The position numbers and the translations under genes were made by a program. A stretch of DNA of 64,000 bases, taken from Paratinospora sagittata. Lineage: Eukaryota > Streptophyta > Magnoliopsida > Ranunculales > Menispermaceae. Below the pieces are notes generated by a model, which worked only from the letters and a program-made list of their open reading frames with translations, ran no database searches and was not told the DNA's origin. The stretch's first letter is position 1. The number at the start of each line of letters is the position of its first letter. Shown here piece after piece: positions 11,250 to 22,145 of the stretch. The stretch lies in assembly GCA_035771175.1 (NCBI GenBank), contig CM069598.1, positions 12,506,539 to 12,570,538 on the forward strand, given 5' to 3'.

Positions 11250-12050
11250 CTAATTTGTACAATCTTTCTTCCAGTGCCCCTTTTGGTGATAATAGGCACA
11301 TTCATCCTTTGCAAGACGTTGACGTGATGAAGGACCTTTTGACTTTGAGCGGGATCGGCCGCGCCCACTCGATCTATCAGATCTGTTGTTAGCCCTGCCT
11401 CTGGATACTGTCAAGGCTGCTGGTGATGCTTCCTTGTGATCACGTTGGCCCTTCCTTCGATACTCGTTGTTCACCAAAGCATTTGAAACATCACTGAATT
11501 TAACCTCATCTTTACCCTATAGCAAAGTTGTTGTTAAATGTTCATAACTTTCAGGCAAAGAGTTTAACAACAATAGTGTCTTATCCTCATCAAGAGGGTC
11601 AACATCAAGATTTAGTAGATCAGCAAGAATCTTGTTGAATTTATCAAGATGCTCACTCATGGGAGTACCTTCCTTGTACTGAAAACGATAGAGCTTCTTC
11701 TTCAGGTAGAGGCGGTTCTCTACGCTTTTCGTCATGTACTTGTCCTCCAGTTTCTTCCAGAGACTTATTGCCATAGTCTCTTTCATGACAAAGTACTTCT
11801 GATCTTTGGCCAAACAGAGTCTGATTGTTCCACAAGCTTGACGATTGACGAAATACCAATCATCATCGGACATATCCTTGGGCTTGGTTTCCAAGGCGAT
11901 ATGTGATCCTTCCCGGAATAAGAGATCTTGAACTTCGCATTGCCACATGCCAAAGTTGTTGGTGCCATTGAATTTCTCCACCTCGAACTTTGTGCTGGAC
12001 ATCGAACTTCTTTGCCAAGGTCTGCTTGTGCTTGGGATTTCCTCCGCCAT
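11250..12050 (-). pseudogene. copia gag with CCHC zinc knuckle
   Basis: The start is ATG at 12050 (MAEEIPSTSRPWQRSSMSST). The core has KFEVEKFNGTNNFGMWQ, LWKKLEDKYMTKSVENRLYL and LLLNSLPESYEHLTTTLL, the UBN2-type copia gag domain. A TAG at about 11515 interrupts it. A basic SR-rich linker follows, then the nucleic-acid-binding knuckle CAYYHQKGHWKKDC, intact as CX2CX4HX4C apart from Y for the usual second C (CAYYH). A second stop at 11250 precedes protease. Confidence 0.9.
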
Positions 12051-12455
12051 TTAGACCGAAGAAATTTATGACGCCGAAAAGTGCTTAAAAAATGATAAAC
12101 AACTCTAACTAAGCTATATCAATAACTTAGCAGCTGAATCTGCAGAAACTAACTGCACGGTTGCGTCCGGAACGATCGAAAATGGTGGAAACGAGTCTGA
12201 CTTTGCTGAAATCAGACGAAAAATGTGCCGAATATGGTTGGTGAACAGGAATTGATGAATAGAATCAGGCTGAACGCAGACTGGGCCTGATGAACAGTGA
12301 TGGGCCGAAATAGTGGCTGGGGCCGGTGAACAGCCACTGGTGAACAGTGACGGGCCGAAACTGTTCCGATCACTTTTACAGAATCTCAAAAATTTCGATG
12401 CTGTATCGAAAAATTCGACAGAGTGTCCGTTTTTTTCTTCCAAATCTTCACCTTG

Positions 12456-12467
12456 GCTCTGATACCA
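12456..12467 (-). other. Primer binding site of copia element
   Basis: On the minus strand this reads TGGTATCAGAGC, a perfect initiator tRNA-Met PBS, three bases after the 5' LTR end. It fixes element orientation. Confidence 0.93.
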
Positions 12468-12470
12468 ATT

Positions 12471-12818
12471 TGTTGTGCGGAATCGTGGTAAAGTATGAAA
12501 GAAAAACAAGACAACAAATTTAACGTGGTTCGACAAATTGCCTACGTCCACGAGAGACATCAAACTTTTATTATCAGATAATACAAACTACACCCTTAGG
12601 TGAATTTTACAGATTAGATCTCTTAAATAGATCTCTCAGAATAGAACTCTCTGACTCTTAGGAATAAATTTTGAATAATGAAGTTAAGCTCTATTTATAG
12701 GTGTAATGAGGGATAAAAACGTAATTATAAATATATTATTTTAATATATTTATATTTAAATAAAAAAAACATTCGGCGCATGCGCCGTCCATGAAGTGGG
12801 ATGCCCACATGGGCGTGG
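12471..12818 (-). repeat. 5' LTR of copia element, end trimmed
   Basis: It matches the left LTR from TGTTGTGCGG onward but lacks the 62-bp hairpin segment and the outer bases after GGGCGTGG (CCCCAATA in the partner). It runs straight into TTTTTTGTATAACATTATT, a copy of the sequence flanking the left LTR. Confidence 0.9.
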
Positions 12819-14031
12819 TTTTTTGTATAACATTATTATATAATACAGTATGATATATAATATTATTATGTATCTTCTGTATATAAACAAAGAGCCTCTA
12901 TAAGAAATTAAAGAGAGAAATCATAAGGTTATATAAACAATTACATTTTTACCACCGATAACTAGGTACCCATTTTTTTCCTTTTCATCTGGATCGGACC
13001 ATTTTTAGAAACAGACACAAAAAAAAATTTCATATCCAGCCTGATTTCAATATTCTAGCTGTCGTGGGCCCAACAAAGGTGATTTGTCCGGCCCTGATCG
13101 GCTGGACAAGTTATTACAATTGTCAGAGAAAAGGTTTCGAAACTCTTTCTCCGTCCCATTTTAACCTTTTTTTTTAATGATTTTGGATCTAAATCTAGGT
13201 AGAAATGAACAAATAACACAAAAAATTTAACTTATAACTTATAAAAATGAAAAAAATGGCTTTATGGTTGAAGAATGGGTGTGGGTGAGAAAAAAACGGG
13301 AGAGTAAGATAGTTTTTATATGTTTATTTCAGTAATTTTTATAAAATTATTTTTTATCTTTTATTTTTTAATTTAGGTGGTGGTATGATAAGATTGAGCA
13401 AGTAGTTTTAGTAGCTTCCTTACTTTTTAGGAAAAAAAAAAAACAATTCCTTGTCCTATTACATTTTCCTTTATAAATTTTAAAGTTAAATTTAAAAATA
13501 ATTTTATTTGTTTTTGGAAAACAGTCTAAGTAGACACATTTATAAGAAATCTTTAATTTTTTTTTTTTAAAAAAAAACTTTTTTTAAGTTGCAGACAAAA
13601 TGAGTAATGTCAAAGCCACCCAGCTAATGTTTCAACTATTTCAGTGCGCTCAATACTACTATTACTACGACAACAACAACAATAATCATTTTGCGTTTTT
13701 GCATTTAAAAAACTAAATAGAAAAAGAATTCTTCCAAACGTGTTGGGTCATGGCATCATCAATAATATACTTTCATTAATTTTTATGTTTTCCTTTTCTT
13801 CTTTTTTTCATTTTTTTTTTTGCACGTGGAACAGACCATTAAGCAAATACTAATACAATGAACAGTAGAAATATCAATAAATTTAAGGAAGGATGCTCGA
13901 GTTGAAGCACTCTTTTATTTAAAACCTTACTCATGTTTTCCACCATTTTGTTGAGCTTAGAAATTTCAGACGAATTAAAAAGGTTGTTGATTGATTCATC
14001 CACAAAAGTCAATCAATTAGAGACATAGCTC
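12819..14031. other. AT-rich intergenic DNA
   Basis: I see no gene. Homopolymer A/T runs are common near 13430 and 13560, and a short GC-richer patch lies near 13070-13160. The first 19 bases duplicate the other flank of the copia element. Confidence 0.4.
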
Positions 14032-14228
14032 TAAGAGTGGCAATTTGATCTGAGACCCATTAGCTTGATCCGGCCCGTTATAAATAGCTTGGTCTAAACT
14101 CGAATCCGACTATTACATGGGTCTGTCCGGTTCGGTCTCAAAACTTATTAGACGAATTTAGAATGACTTAGTTAAGCTCGACCTGACCCGTTAACCCAGT
14201 CCAAAGGCCTAAAGATTGGGCTTAATTA

Positions 14229-14355
14229 TACATACATACATTATACATACATACATATATACATACATACATACATATATATATATATATATTATATTTT
14301 AGATTTACTATAAAATATATGTAAGTATAAATTGTAATATACTCTTAATATAAAG

Positions 14356-14397
<42 letters not shown>

Positions 14398-14442
14398 GTA
14401 TGTGTGTATGTATGTATGCATGTATATGTATATGTATATATA
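14229..14442. repeat. CATA / CA / TA compound microsatellite
   Basis: Runs of CATA, then TA, then CA (about 14356-14390), then TATG/TGTATA are seen. The cluster lies inside the hAT-like element. Confidence 0.9.
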
Positions 14443-14998
14443 ATGATAAAAAACATAATTAAGAGTATTTAAAGTGTTAATGATAAGGAAAACACAATAG
14501 TGAAGAGTGTTATATATTTATATATAATTAAGTGTTTATATTTGTATTGTATATACATAATTAAGAATATGTTCAATTAAGTATATAATACGAAAAAAGA
14601 GTACAAATAATTAATTAAAAATACATGTATATATGCATTTCAACTTTGGTAATTATACTCTCTAAAATTTTATTTACCAAATATATTTTATTAAGTATAC
14701 TTTCTAAAAGTATGTAGGAGGGCTAGATACAATCATATAAATATACAATGAATTTAACTAAATTATAATAAGGTCAGGTTAAGCTAAAATTATGAAAGAA
14801 AGAAAGATACTATCCAACTATATATATAAACTCATTCATTCAGAATTGTAAAATTTTCAAAATCACTTCAATTTAATATTTGATTTTAACAAAATGTTAT
14901 CCCGAAAGGTTTTAATTTTATATTAAAGTGTTTTAATTCAATGGAATGGTTCTTAATCAAATGTCAAAAGATTGATTTTTCCAAAATCAGGAACCTAT

Positions 14999-15275
14999 AG
15001 AGCGCTATCATTGATGATAGCCCGCTATCCAACCAATTGTCAAAGTTTTCAGAAGGCAATAGCGCTCTATCATTGATGATAATCCGCTATCAAACTATTA
15101 TCAAAATCCTATTTTTCTGTACAAAGGGCATGATAGTGCGCTATCAATGAGTTCAAAAAATCAAGAACTCTTGATTTTCAATATATCGAACTTCAATAGC
15201 CCGCTATAGGCCAATGTCGTGGATAATGAATAGGCCGATAGCGCTATAGGACATGATAGCGCGCTACCATTGCCG
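14999..15275. repeat. Degenerate GCGCTATC palindromic array
   Basis: Five or more units built on GATAGCGCGCTATC-like palindromes occur: AGCGCTATCATTGATGATAG at 15001, a near copy at 15060 (GCGCTCTATCATTGATGATA), then TGATAGTGCGCTATCA at 15131, and further half sites at 15195 and 15237-15268. Unit spacing varies from about 40 to 75 bp. It is much GC-richer than its surroundings. Confidence 0.75.
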
Positions 15276-15716
15276 AAGACAAAAATTTGACTTTTCTGGC
15301 GAGAAAAACATGGACACTTTCACTAGCTCGATTTTTCTATTCCTTGCACAGTTTTGCCAGGTTATCTCAACCGAAATATTCTGCACGAACACTTGGATAA
15401 TTCTCATTGTCTCGCATGCTCAAAGCAACTTTAGATTAAACAGTGTTTTGAATTCAAATCATTCCATATTCTTTTGTTCTTGAACCTACAACTGTTTATT
15501 TTATAAAATACTCATTCTCTGATTTATATTTTATTGTGACTAATTTAACTTTAAAATATATATTTGATTACATTAGTTGTCCAAAAGCCTGGTCCATCTA
15601 TTTTTTGAGTTAGATCTGAGTCAAAATTTTTTAATGTGAATCGGGCCGAGTCTAGCCTGATTATTATTCTTAGGTCCGATGGGATCGAGCCAGGTCGGGC
15701 TGAATTGCCACCCCTA

Positions 15717-16680
15717 CATAGCTCTAACAAGCTTGTTTATTATCTATATTTGCATGATATACATATTACAATGAATGTTTACTTATCAAATATAGCTTAA
15801 TTTTAAGTCAAGTTAGTTTTTACCATAATATCAAATCTCTATTATATATTTTGAAAGTTTTGTGTTCAAACTCTTTTCACAAGCTTACACGTTTCTCTTA
15901 TGTATAAATCAAGTCTTTCTTTCTTATTATAAATATAGTCTACATGTAATCATGTTGGAGGAAAAATACTTTTAATATCTACATTTGGGTTTTTATTTAT
16001 CAACTATAACTCTTTTAGGGGAAGCAGTAATTTTTTTAAACTAGGGGTGACAATTAAAGTATGTTGAAATCTAGTTGCTTGGTATATAATATGGCTGGGC
16101 TTGGTCATTACTATTAAAAGTTAGGACAAGTTTAAATAAAAAAACTTATGCTCAAATTCAAAATCGGATTAGATCTAGGCAGGCAGTTTTGAGAATCCGA
16201 GTATAAAAACTCAATTCACATACGGGTATAATTCTCAAATTCTTTTATTCTACATAAAATACATTATTAATCACACAATCTTATCATGAAATTACTTCAA
16301 TTATCAACATAATTTGTTTAAATATGCTTATGATATTTAGTCATTAGTTCTATGTATACATTTCCACTCCATAACAATCTCTAGTCTCAAAGTACATTCT
16401 GTCAACAGAGATAATATATTTTGAAGTACAATGCGGGCACAATCGTAAACTCATTGACTCACAAAGGAAACAGACAAATCTAAAAATAAAGGATAAGAGC
16501 CTCGCAACAAACGGGCAAAACCCAAAGATAGAGGTCAAACTCCTCACAACAAGAGGTCAAAAGTCTCGCAATAAAAGGATAAAATCTTTACAACAAAAAA
16601 ATCCTGTATTTGCATAAAAGGAGCGAGAAGAGCTACATTGACTACTTAAACTATTCTAGAAATGAACTTGAACAGCCTAT
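15717..16680. other. AT-rich intergenic DNA with degenerate tandem repeat
   Basis: There is no gene. A hAT-like left terminus (TAGGGGTGACAATT, about 16043) has no visible partner. At about 16490-16610 a loose 24-35 bp repeat recurs, with CCTCGCAACAAACGGGCAAAA, CCTCACAACAAGAGGTCAAAA, TCTCGCAATAAAAGGATAAAA and CTTTACAACAAAAA. Confidence 0.5.
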
Positions 16681-16909
16681 GTGTTACGCCCTGACCGCAG
16701 CCAGAATGCGGGCGCACCACCGCAGTGAAGAACGTCAGCCCCGTATCTCACAATATTGTTATATCGCCATGTAGCAATTCATAAATAGTGACAGACAAAT
16801 AATCGTTTTGATGTAGGCTAGCTGCGGTGACAATATTGTGAGATACGGAGGCTGGCATTCTGTACTGCGGTAGTGCGCCCACACTCTGACTGCGGTCAGA
16901 ACGTGACAC
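16681..16909. mobile_element. Foldback/MITE-like element with about 80-bp inverted repeats
   Basis: The left arm (16681-16759) and right arm (16830-16909) are imperfect inverted copies, starting GTGTTACGCCCTGACCGCAG and GTGTCACGTTCTGACCGCAG when each is read inward. Both arms end internally at ACAATATTGT. The spacer is about 70 bp. The flanks share only TAT, so the target duplication is short or lost. The arms are far GC-richer than the flanks. Confidence 0.8.
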
Positions 16910-18769
16910 TATGAATCAAATCTATGCTCTAAATCTATCAAGATATCTAGCTAATACGCTACATTGTGGAGAAGATAATACATCGAACAACGTGGATTAA
17001 AAAAGCTCTTACCAAGGATACCCTGGGAATATGCCAATATGGTCGTGTTATTCGAATTTTAAATCAAGGTGGGTAGAAATTAAAAAGACCATAAATACAT
17101 TACTATAATTAGCAAAAGACCCGAAAAAGCTCTTCATTTCCTTTCGTAATTACCATATCCCTATTTCTTGGGTTCTATTTGGCTTTTATTGCATCAAACA
17201 TTTTTGATAATCTGTCACACCCTTTTTATCAAATACGAAATAAAACAACTTTTTACCATATTCGGCAACCGATATACATATATAACCATGAAATTATGTT
17301 GAATAAAATTTTTTGGTATTATTTGATTCATTTGAAAGAAGAAAGAAAACTAGACCATTCACTTTTATTCTTGCAACAGAGGATCGAAATAGCTAAAACC
17401 TCTTCTACATTGGTAATCATTCCATTGAGCCCTTAAAGCATTTTTAATATAAATGTGAATTATAAAAAAATTAATTGTCACATAGGATAAATAAATATTT
17501 TGTAAAAAAAATATTCTCTAATGTAATTATTGACATTTAATGTCAAACTGAGTTAGCAAAAATAAAATAAAATAGAGATTATCAATACGACCGTCTATTT
17601 TTATATGGTCCGGTAGACAACCATTTATTATAAACTCATCAAATTACTCTAATTATATTATTAAAAAAAGAAAAAAAAAATTTAACATCCCATCAAAATA
17701 TGTGTAATTCATAAAAGTATTAGAAACTACTTTTTAACTTGATTATCTAAAGTTTAATTTTATGTCACGTAAAAAATAAATTTCATGACACTTCTTTTTT
17801 AAAAGACAAATACTGAACAGCAAGTCAAAGATATGTATATGTATATATATATAGGAAGATATAAGAAATAGAAAGAGTACTTAAAAGATATGGCTGTGGG
17901 TCACACCTTGATTTCTAATTTTCTTTACGAGCTAGCTGCTGCTCCTCCCTCTGTTTTCACCAAATAAATTGACCCATAAGGGTGACTGAGATTGATAACA
18001 AACATTCATCAGAAAAATGTTGAAAAGCAAATGGATATTTTTTTATATATATATACATGCTAGTATGTGAGCAAGTGCCTTGCACGTGACGTTTTAAATT
18101 TAAGATTTTAATTAAAAAAAATATTGTTTGAAAATAAAAAATGATAAAAAGAAGTAAAGAAACTTAAATTTAGAAAATGTAAAATAGAGAATTATATATA
18201 TAGACAAAAAATAAATAGGAGGGAGTGCGTATGAAAGTAATTTAACTATTTAAATTATAATTTTGTCCCTATAACTAATTTAAAAAATAATTACAAAAAG
18301 GGGGTAAAATTGAAAATAAAAATAAAAATGGGTTGTTACTTATTTATATTAATGGGTGCCATCAAAATATATTTTATGCCCTCATTAAATTAATATATAT
18401 TTTTCAAAGAAGAAGAAAGAGGAAAAAACTGAAAGAGCAAAAATGGTCATGCAATGAAAAGTTCAAAAAAGATTTATTATTACAGTATAGATTTTACAAA
18501 AAGAACTAAGATACATAATTCGTGATATTATAAACAATGGACAGGGAAGAAGCAAACACATACAAAATTACGTTTAAATTATTAAAGAAGGTAGTGATAT
18601 TTATATACATTTTCAATATATATTTTCTGGATATAATAAATTAAATGTCTTCAAATCAGACTTTAATACACAATTCAAATAGAGGCGTTGAGACACATAA
18701 TAAGGTTATATGCTAAAATCGCAAGTGCTTGAAAATAAGTCCACTGCTCATTTTCCTTATTGCAAACAT
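16910..18769. other. AT-rich intergenic DNA
   Basis: I recognise no gene. A 258-base open frame at 17179-17436 has biased composition and no motif I know. Poly-A/T runs and short TA microsatellites dominate. Confidence 0.4.
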
Positions 18770-18978
18770 GGTCACTTTTTCCATTAGGGCATTGACTCAA
18801 TGGTTCAGGTAGAGAGCGGCAGAAGATATTGTTTGAGACAATTTCTAAAATTTGAGACCTAGATTGACGAGATTAATTCTGTGATTTATCATTATGTAAT
18901 GAGTGTATGTAGGTACTAGTGAACTTATATGGCTTGAGGGAAGATACCAATGCTTCACAAAAAAAAAAAAAAAAAAAT
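18770..18978 (+). repeat. SINE-like repeat with poly(A) tail (candidate)
   Basis: An A-box-like GACTCAATGGTTCAGGTAGAG at about 18792 is followed about 50 bases later by a B-box-like TTTGAGACCTAGA, then about 110 bases of body and a run of about 19 A at 18959-18977. This is the layout of a tRNA-derived SINE. The B box is degenerate and no clear target duplication is seen. Confidence 0.4.
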
Positions 18979-19284
18979 CATTAAACCTTAAATAGGTGCC
19001 CAAATGAGCATGACTCTGGCCAAGTAGAGTTGAACAACTGGTGGTTGAGGTGACTGGCCCAGCTTGGATTTTAATTTATATTTTAGTGAACTAGAGTCTT
19101 TGAATTTTGAATCAATTCAAGAAATCAGGTGGATGATCTCTCATGCAGAGTTTAATTGAAATATGATTAAAAAAAATATTAGAATCTAATGCAAAATTGC
19201 GTCTGATTTTTTTTATTTTTATGTTGTTTATGGTCTATTTCTAGGCCAGCGGCCGCAATAACGCTGAAGGGATGCAATATTATA

Positions 19285-19320
<36 letters not shown>

Positions 19321-21438
19321 TTATTTAGTCCCCCATCATCAATATTTTCATTCTTTTTATATTAAAAGTGCGCTGTTGGTCTATGATTGCTCACTTTACA
19401 GTAATAAAGCATAGAAACAAACAAGTGAAAATTTCTGTATTTTCTTCTACATATGCATGTGACTTTTCGCATAATATCTCAACCCAAAGGTTCCTAAGAT
19501 TTCCAGTGCACATCATCACATAGAAATTCACTTGCCCTTCAGCATAAAAATTCAAGTTTTGAGATGTAATTGTTAAATATGGGGGTTTCCAAATCCAAGA
19601 GCAGAGCCTTTTCTTCTTCTTTTTTCCCTTTTGAAGGACTGTCAATCTAATGGAATCAAAAGGCCATTGAAATCTTAAAGATGTGCTTGATATAATTTTC
19701 TCAAGAATATTATGAGATAGTTTTTTGTTTCCATTCTTAACATTTTCTCGATCTTATTTATTGCTAGCTATAAAGTTATTTATTTCTCACCTATGTAGCT
19801 ATAAAGTTATAAAGGTAGAAAATTTAATTTTATTGTAAGAAAAATTTTAATATTACTCAATATCAATGCTCATATTCATCTACAATGACAATTTTATTTT
19901 ATTTTTCTTATCTTTGTGCCATGTGAAGGTGAAAATATATTTCCTCACACAGAATCAAACAACAGCCATATTAATGCCAGTTTATTCAAGCCATGTGCAC
20001 ATGAAATGATGTTGATTTCATGTATGTACCTATGAAGAGGCTCACAATCCTTGTTTCACTATTTCTTTATCCTTTCCAAAAGAAGTTACTCACATAAACA
20101 ATTTTTAAAAAAATTAAAACTATATTTGGTTTATAATTCGAATGCAATTTTTTATATTTTTTATATCTACAATTTTAAAAACACAAAATTTATATTTAAT
20201 TGGTTAAAACCCCAAATTTTTTTTTTCAAAATTTACATAAAAATACATTTTTTTAAAAAATAACAAAATATTATTTTTAAAATTTTTATTTTTTAAATTA
20301 TATTTTTATTTTTAAATCAAAAAATCAAACACAGCCTAAAAATACTTTAATCAAATATAAAGTTTCTACTTCATAAATATATCCAATTACAACGATTTTT
20401 TTTATTTTTTATTTTTAGAGAGAGAGAGAGAGAGAGAGAAAAGATAACTCATTCAAGCAAACATGAAAGAAAAGTAGTGTTACATGGACTAGAGACTGCT
20501 TATTAGATACAAGCTAAGCGCACCCACCAGCCAATCATGAGTTGTCTAGAATCAAATATGCAACTTGATTCAATATAATCAAATTATGTGAGAATTCAAG
20601 GGTGAACTAGCTATAAATATTTGTTGTTGGTTCAAACTTCAAAGTAAGCATGAGATGAGTTGTTGACCAATATACAAAGATGGGATTTTATAATATGGAT
20701 TATCTTAACACAATTGGGTCCCTCCTCCTAAACAAAAATCTCAGGGTTTTATCTTTATCCCAAACTGGTGAGCTCAGCCAGAGCAGGTCCAGATACTCCT
20801 CTGACACCCTACAACGCACCTTCTACATTAAAATTAAACAGAAGAGACAGAGCAGAACCAACCAACCATCTGTTTCATCATCCATCACTCGATACTACCA
20901 ATGAAAATCCTTGCATGTCAACCAAAACAAACCATACTAGACCTTAACTTTCTTTAATCTTTCTATTAATTTTATTTTTTTCTTCTCAGACCCCCCTATT
21001 TTTTGCTTATTAAAATTGTGCCATGGCCCATCAGTGTCACTCACATGCTTTTCTTTCTCATCTTCAGGGTGGTTGGCATGGCATCCATCACCATGAGACC
21101 TTCTTCAATTCAATTGGGTATTGGGTATTGGGCATTTGGGGTGGTTCAATCTAAAGAGACCTTTTTTCATAACAGATACACACAAACAATATATAGATGA
21201 GATGAGATCAGAGGATTTTTTTTATTATTTTTTTTTTTTTTGGAATAACCCATATGTAAAGAACATCATTTCCAGTTTTCTTTTCTCCCCTTTTTACAGC
21301 TCTAATCACTTCTCTCTACTCCTAACTCTCTCTTCAACACATCAAAACCCCATAAAACCAAAACAAATAAAAGAAACAAAACCAAAGAACAACAGAATTT
21401 CATCAACCACCACCACCACTTATATATATATATATTTG
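18979..21438. other. Intergenic DNA, 3' of the DUF538 gene
   Basis: There is no recognisable gene. It holds a TA microsatellite near 19290-19316, a GA run at 20418-20440, and an AT-rich block ending AAATCAAACACAGCCTAAAA near 20340 that may be a degraded MITE. The part near 20650-21430 is likely the 3' UTR and downstream region of the minus-strand DUF538 gene. Confidence 0.4.
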
Positions 21439-22145
21439 TCACTGAACTTCAAGTCCACTTGTATCCTTCAAAACCCCTGCAAATAAAAGAAAAAAAAAAT
21501 CACAAACTCATTTTTCCGTTTAATTAAGCCCCAAATTAATTACCCAAAAACCGAAACCGAAGCATTAAACACAAACAATTAAAGGGACTTTCTTTGAAAA
21601 AAAAATTAGGGTTTCCCAAAATAAAAAATTAGAAAAAAATAAAATAAAATCTTAATAAAAAATCGAAGGAAAAAAACCGAACCTGATCGAAAACTCGGGC
21701 CGGGCCGTTCATCGGGCTTGCAATCGGGCGGATCATCGAACAGAGAAAGCGAGAATTGCTTATGAACAACACCGACATCGAAGAGAATGAGTCCCGAAGA
21801 CGGATCATCAACGATGATGTCGTTAATCGGTAACCAGAGGAACAATTCTTCCTGAGAAAGACCTTCGAGACCCGTAAGCTCACCATAGCTGAGATTACCC
21901 TTAACGACGGTCTCGAAATACACTCTGTTCTCGTACTTGGTCAAACACGGCTGGTTCAGATTCACCTCGAGAAGCCCGTTTTCATCGAGATTGTAAGATC
22001 TTACGTCTTTCGGAAGCAGACCCGGCGGAAGCCCATTACGCTTCAGCAGATCGTGAATCGTTTCACATCTCGAGGGAGAGATGACGTAAAGGATCAAAAG
22101 CCCTAAGATCATCATCTGTTCTAAGATTATTGAAAGCTCCGCCAT
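21439..22145 (-). CDS. DUF538 family protein, two exons, 166 aa
   Basis: Exon 1 is 22145-21683 and exon 2 is 21476-21439. Exon 1 starts with ATG at 22145, in a GAA-rich leader. It encodes an N-terminal hydrophobic segment (about residues 11-26, ILGLLILYVISPSRC) that looks like a signal peptide, then the DUF538 fold: IHDLLKRNGLPPGLLPKDV, YNLDENGLLEVNLNQPC, LTGLEGLSQEELFLWLPIND and ILFDVGVVHKQFSLSLFDDPP. The donor AG/GTTCGG after FRS and the acceptor TTTTATTTGCAG/GGG join in phase to a 12-codon exon reading GVLKDTSGLEVQ and stop. Similar short tails end related Arabidopsis proteins. Without the intron the frame runs into low-complexity FFLRFF sequence. Molecular function is not established for most of the family. 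A secreted or endomembrane location is inferred from the signal peptide. Confidence 0.88.

Larger units (their letters stand above)
7537..12818 (-). mobile_element. Ty1/copia retrotransposon, full structure, mutated
   Basis: Two direct LTRs flank a minus-strand internal region in copia order: gag, protease, integrase, reverse transcriptase, RNase H. The PBS lies next to the right LTR, so that is the 5' LTR. A purine-rich tract on the minus strand (GGTGGAGGTGGAGATT) lies next to the left LTR. By hand count the two LTRs differ at about 18-20 of 320 alignable positions, so insertion is not recent. RT and RNase H motifs resemble the Tork/Tnt1 group. At least six stops and two frameshifts break the polyprotein. 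Confidence 0.93.
14032..15716. mobile_element. Nonautonomous hAT-like DNA transposon with 8-bp TSD
   Basis: The ends are TAAGAGTGGCAATTTGATC at the left and, read inward from the right, TAGGGGTGGCAATTCAGCCC. Identical 8-bp direct repeats CATAGCTC adjoin both ends exactly (14024-14031 and 15717-15724), the duplication length of hAT transposases. Subterminal segments carry GACCC / GGGCC and CCGGCCCG words at both ends. No transposase is encoded. The interior holds microsatellites and an unusual GCGCTATC palindrome array. Confidence 0.8.

Noticed and set aside
15253..15483. Open frame of 76 codons
   Set aside because: It lies inside the hAT-like element right end, has no known motif, and its composition is that of the surrounding noncoding DNA.
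17179..17436. Open frame of 85 codons with Tyr/Ile-rich product
   Set aside because: I considered organelle-derived DNA, but no plastid or mitochondrial gene could be recognised; codon use and context give no support.
20680..20904. Plus-strand frame of 74 codons downstream of the DUF538 gene
   Set aside because: There is no domain and no splice or promoter context, and it likely lies in the 3' region of the minus-strand gene.
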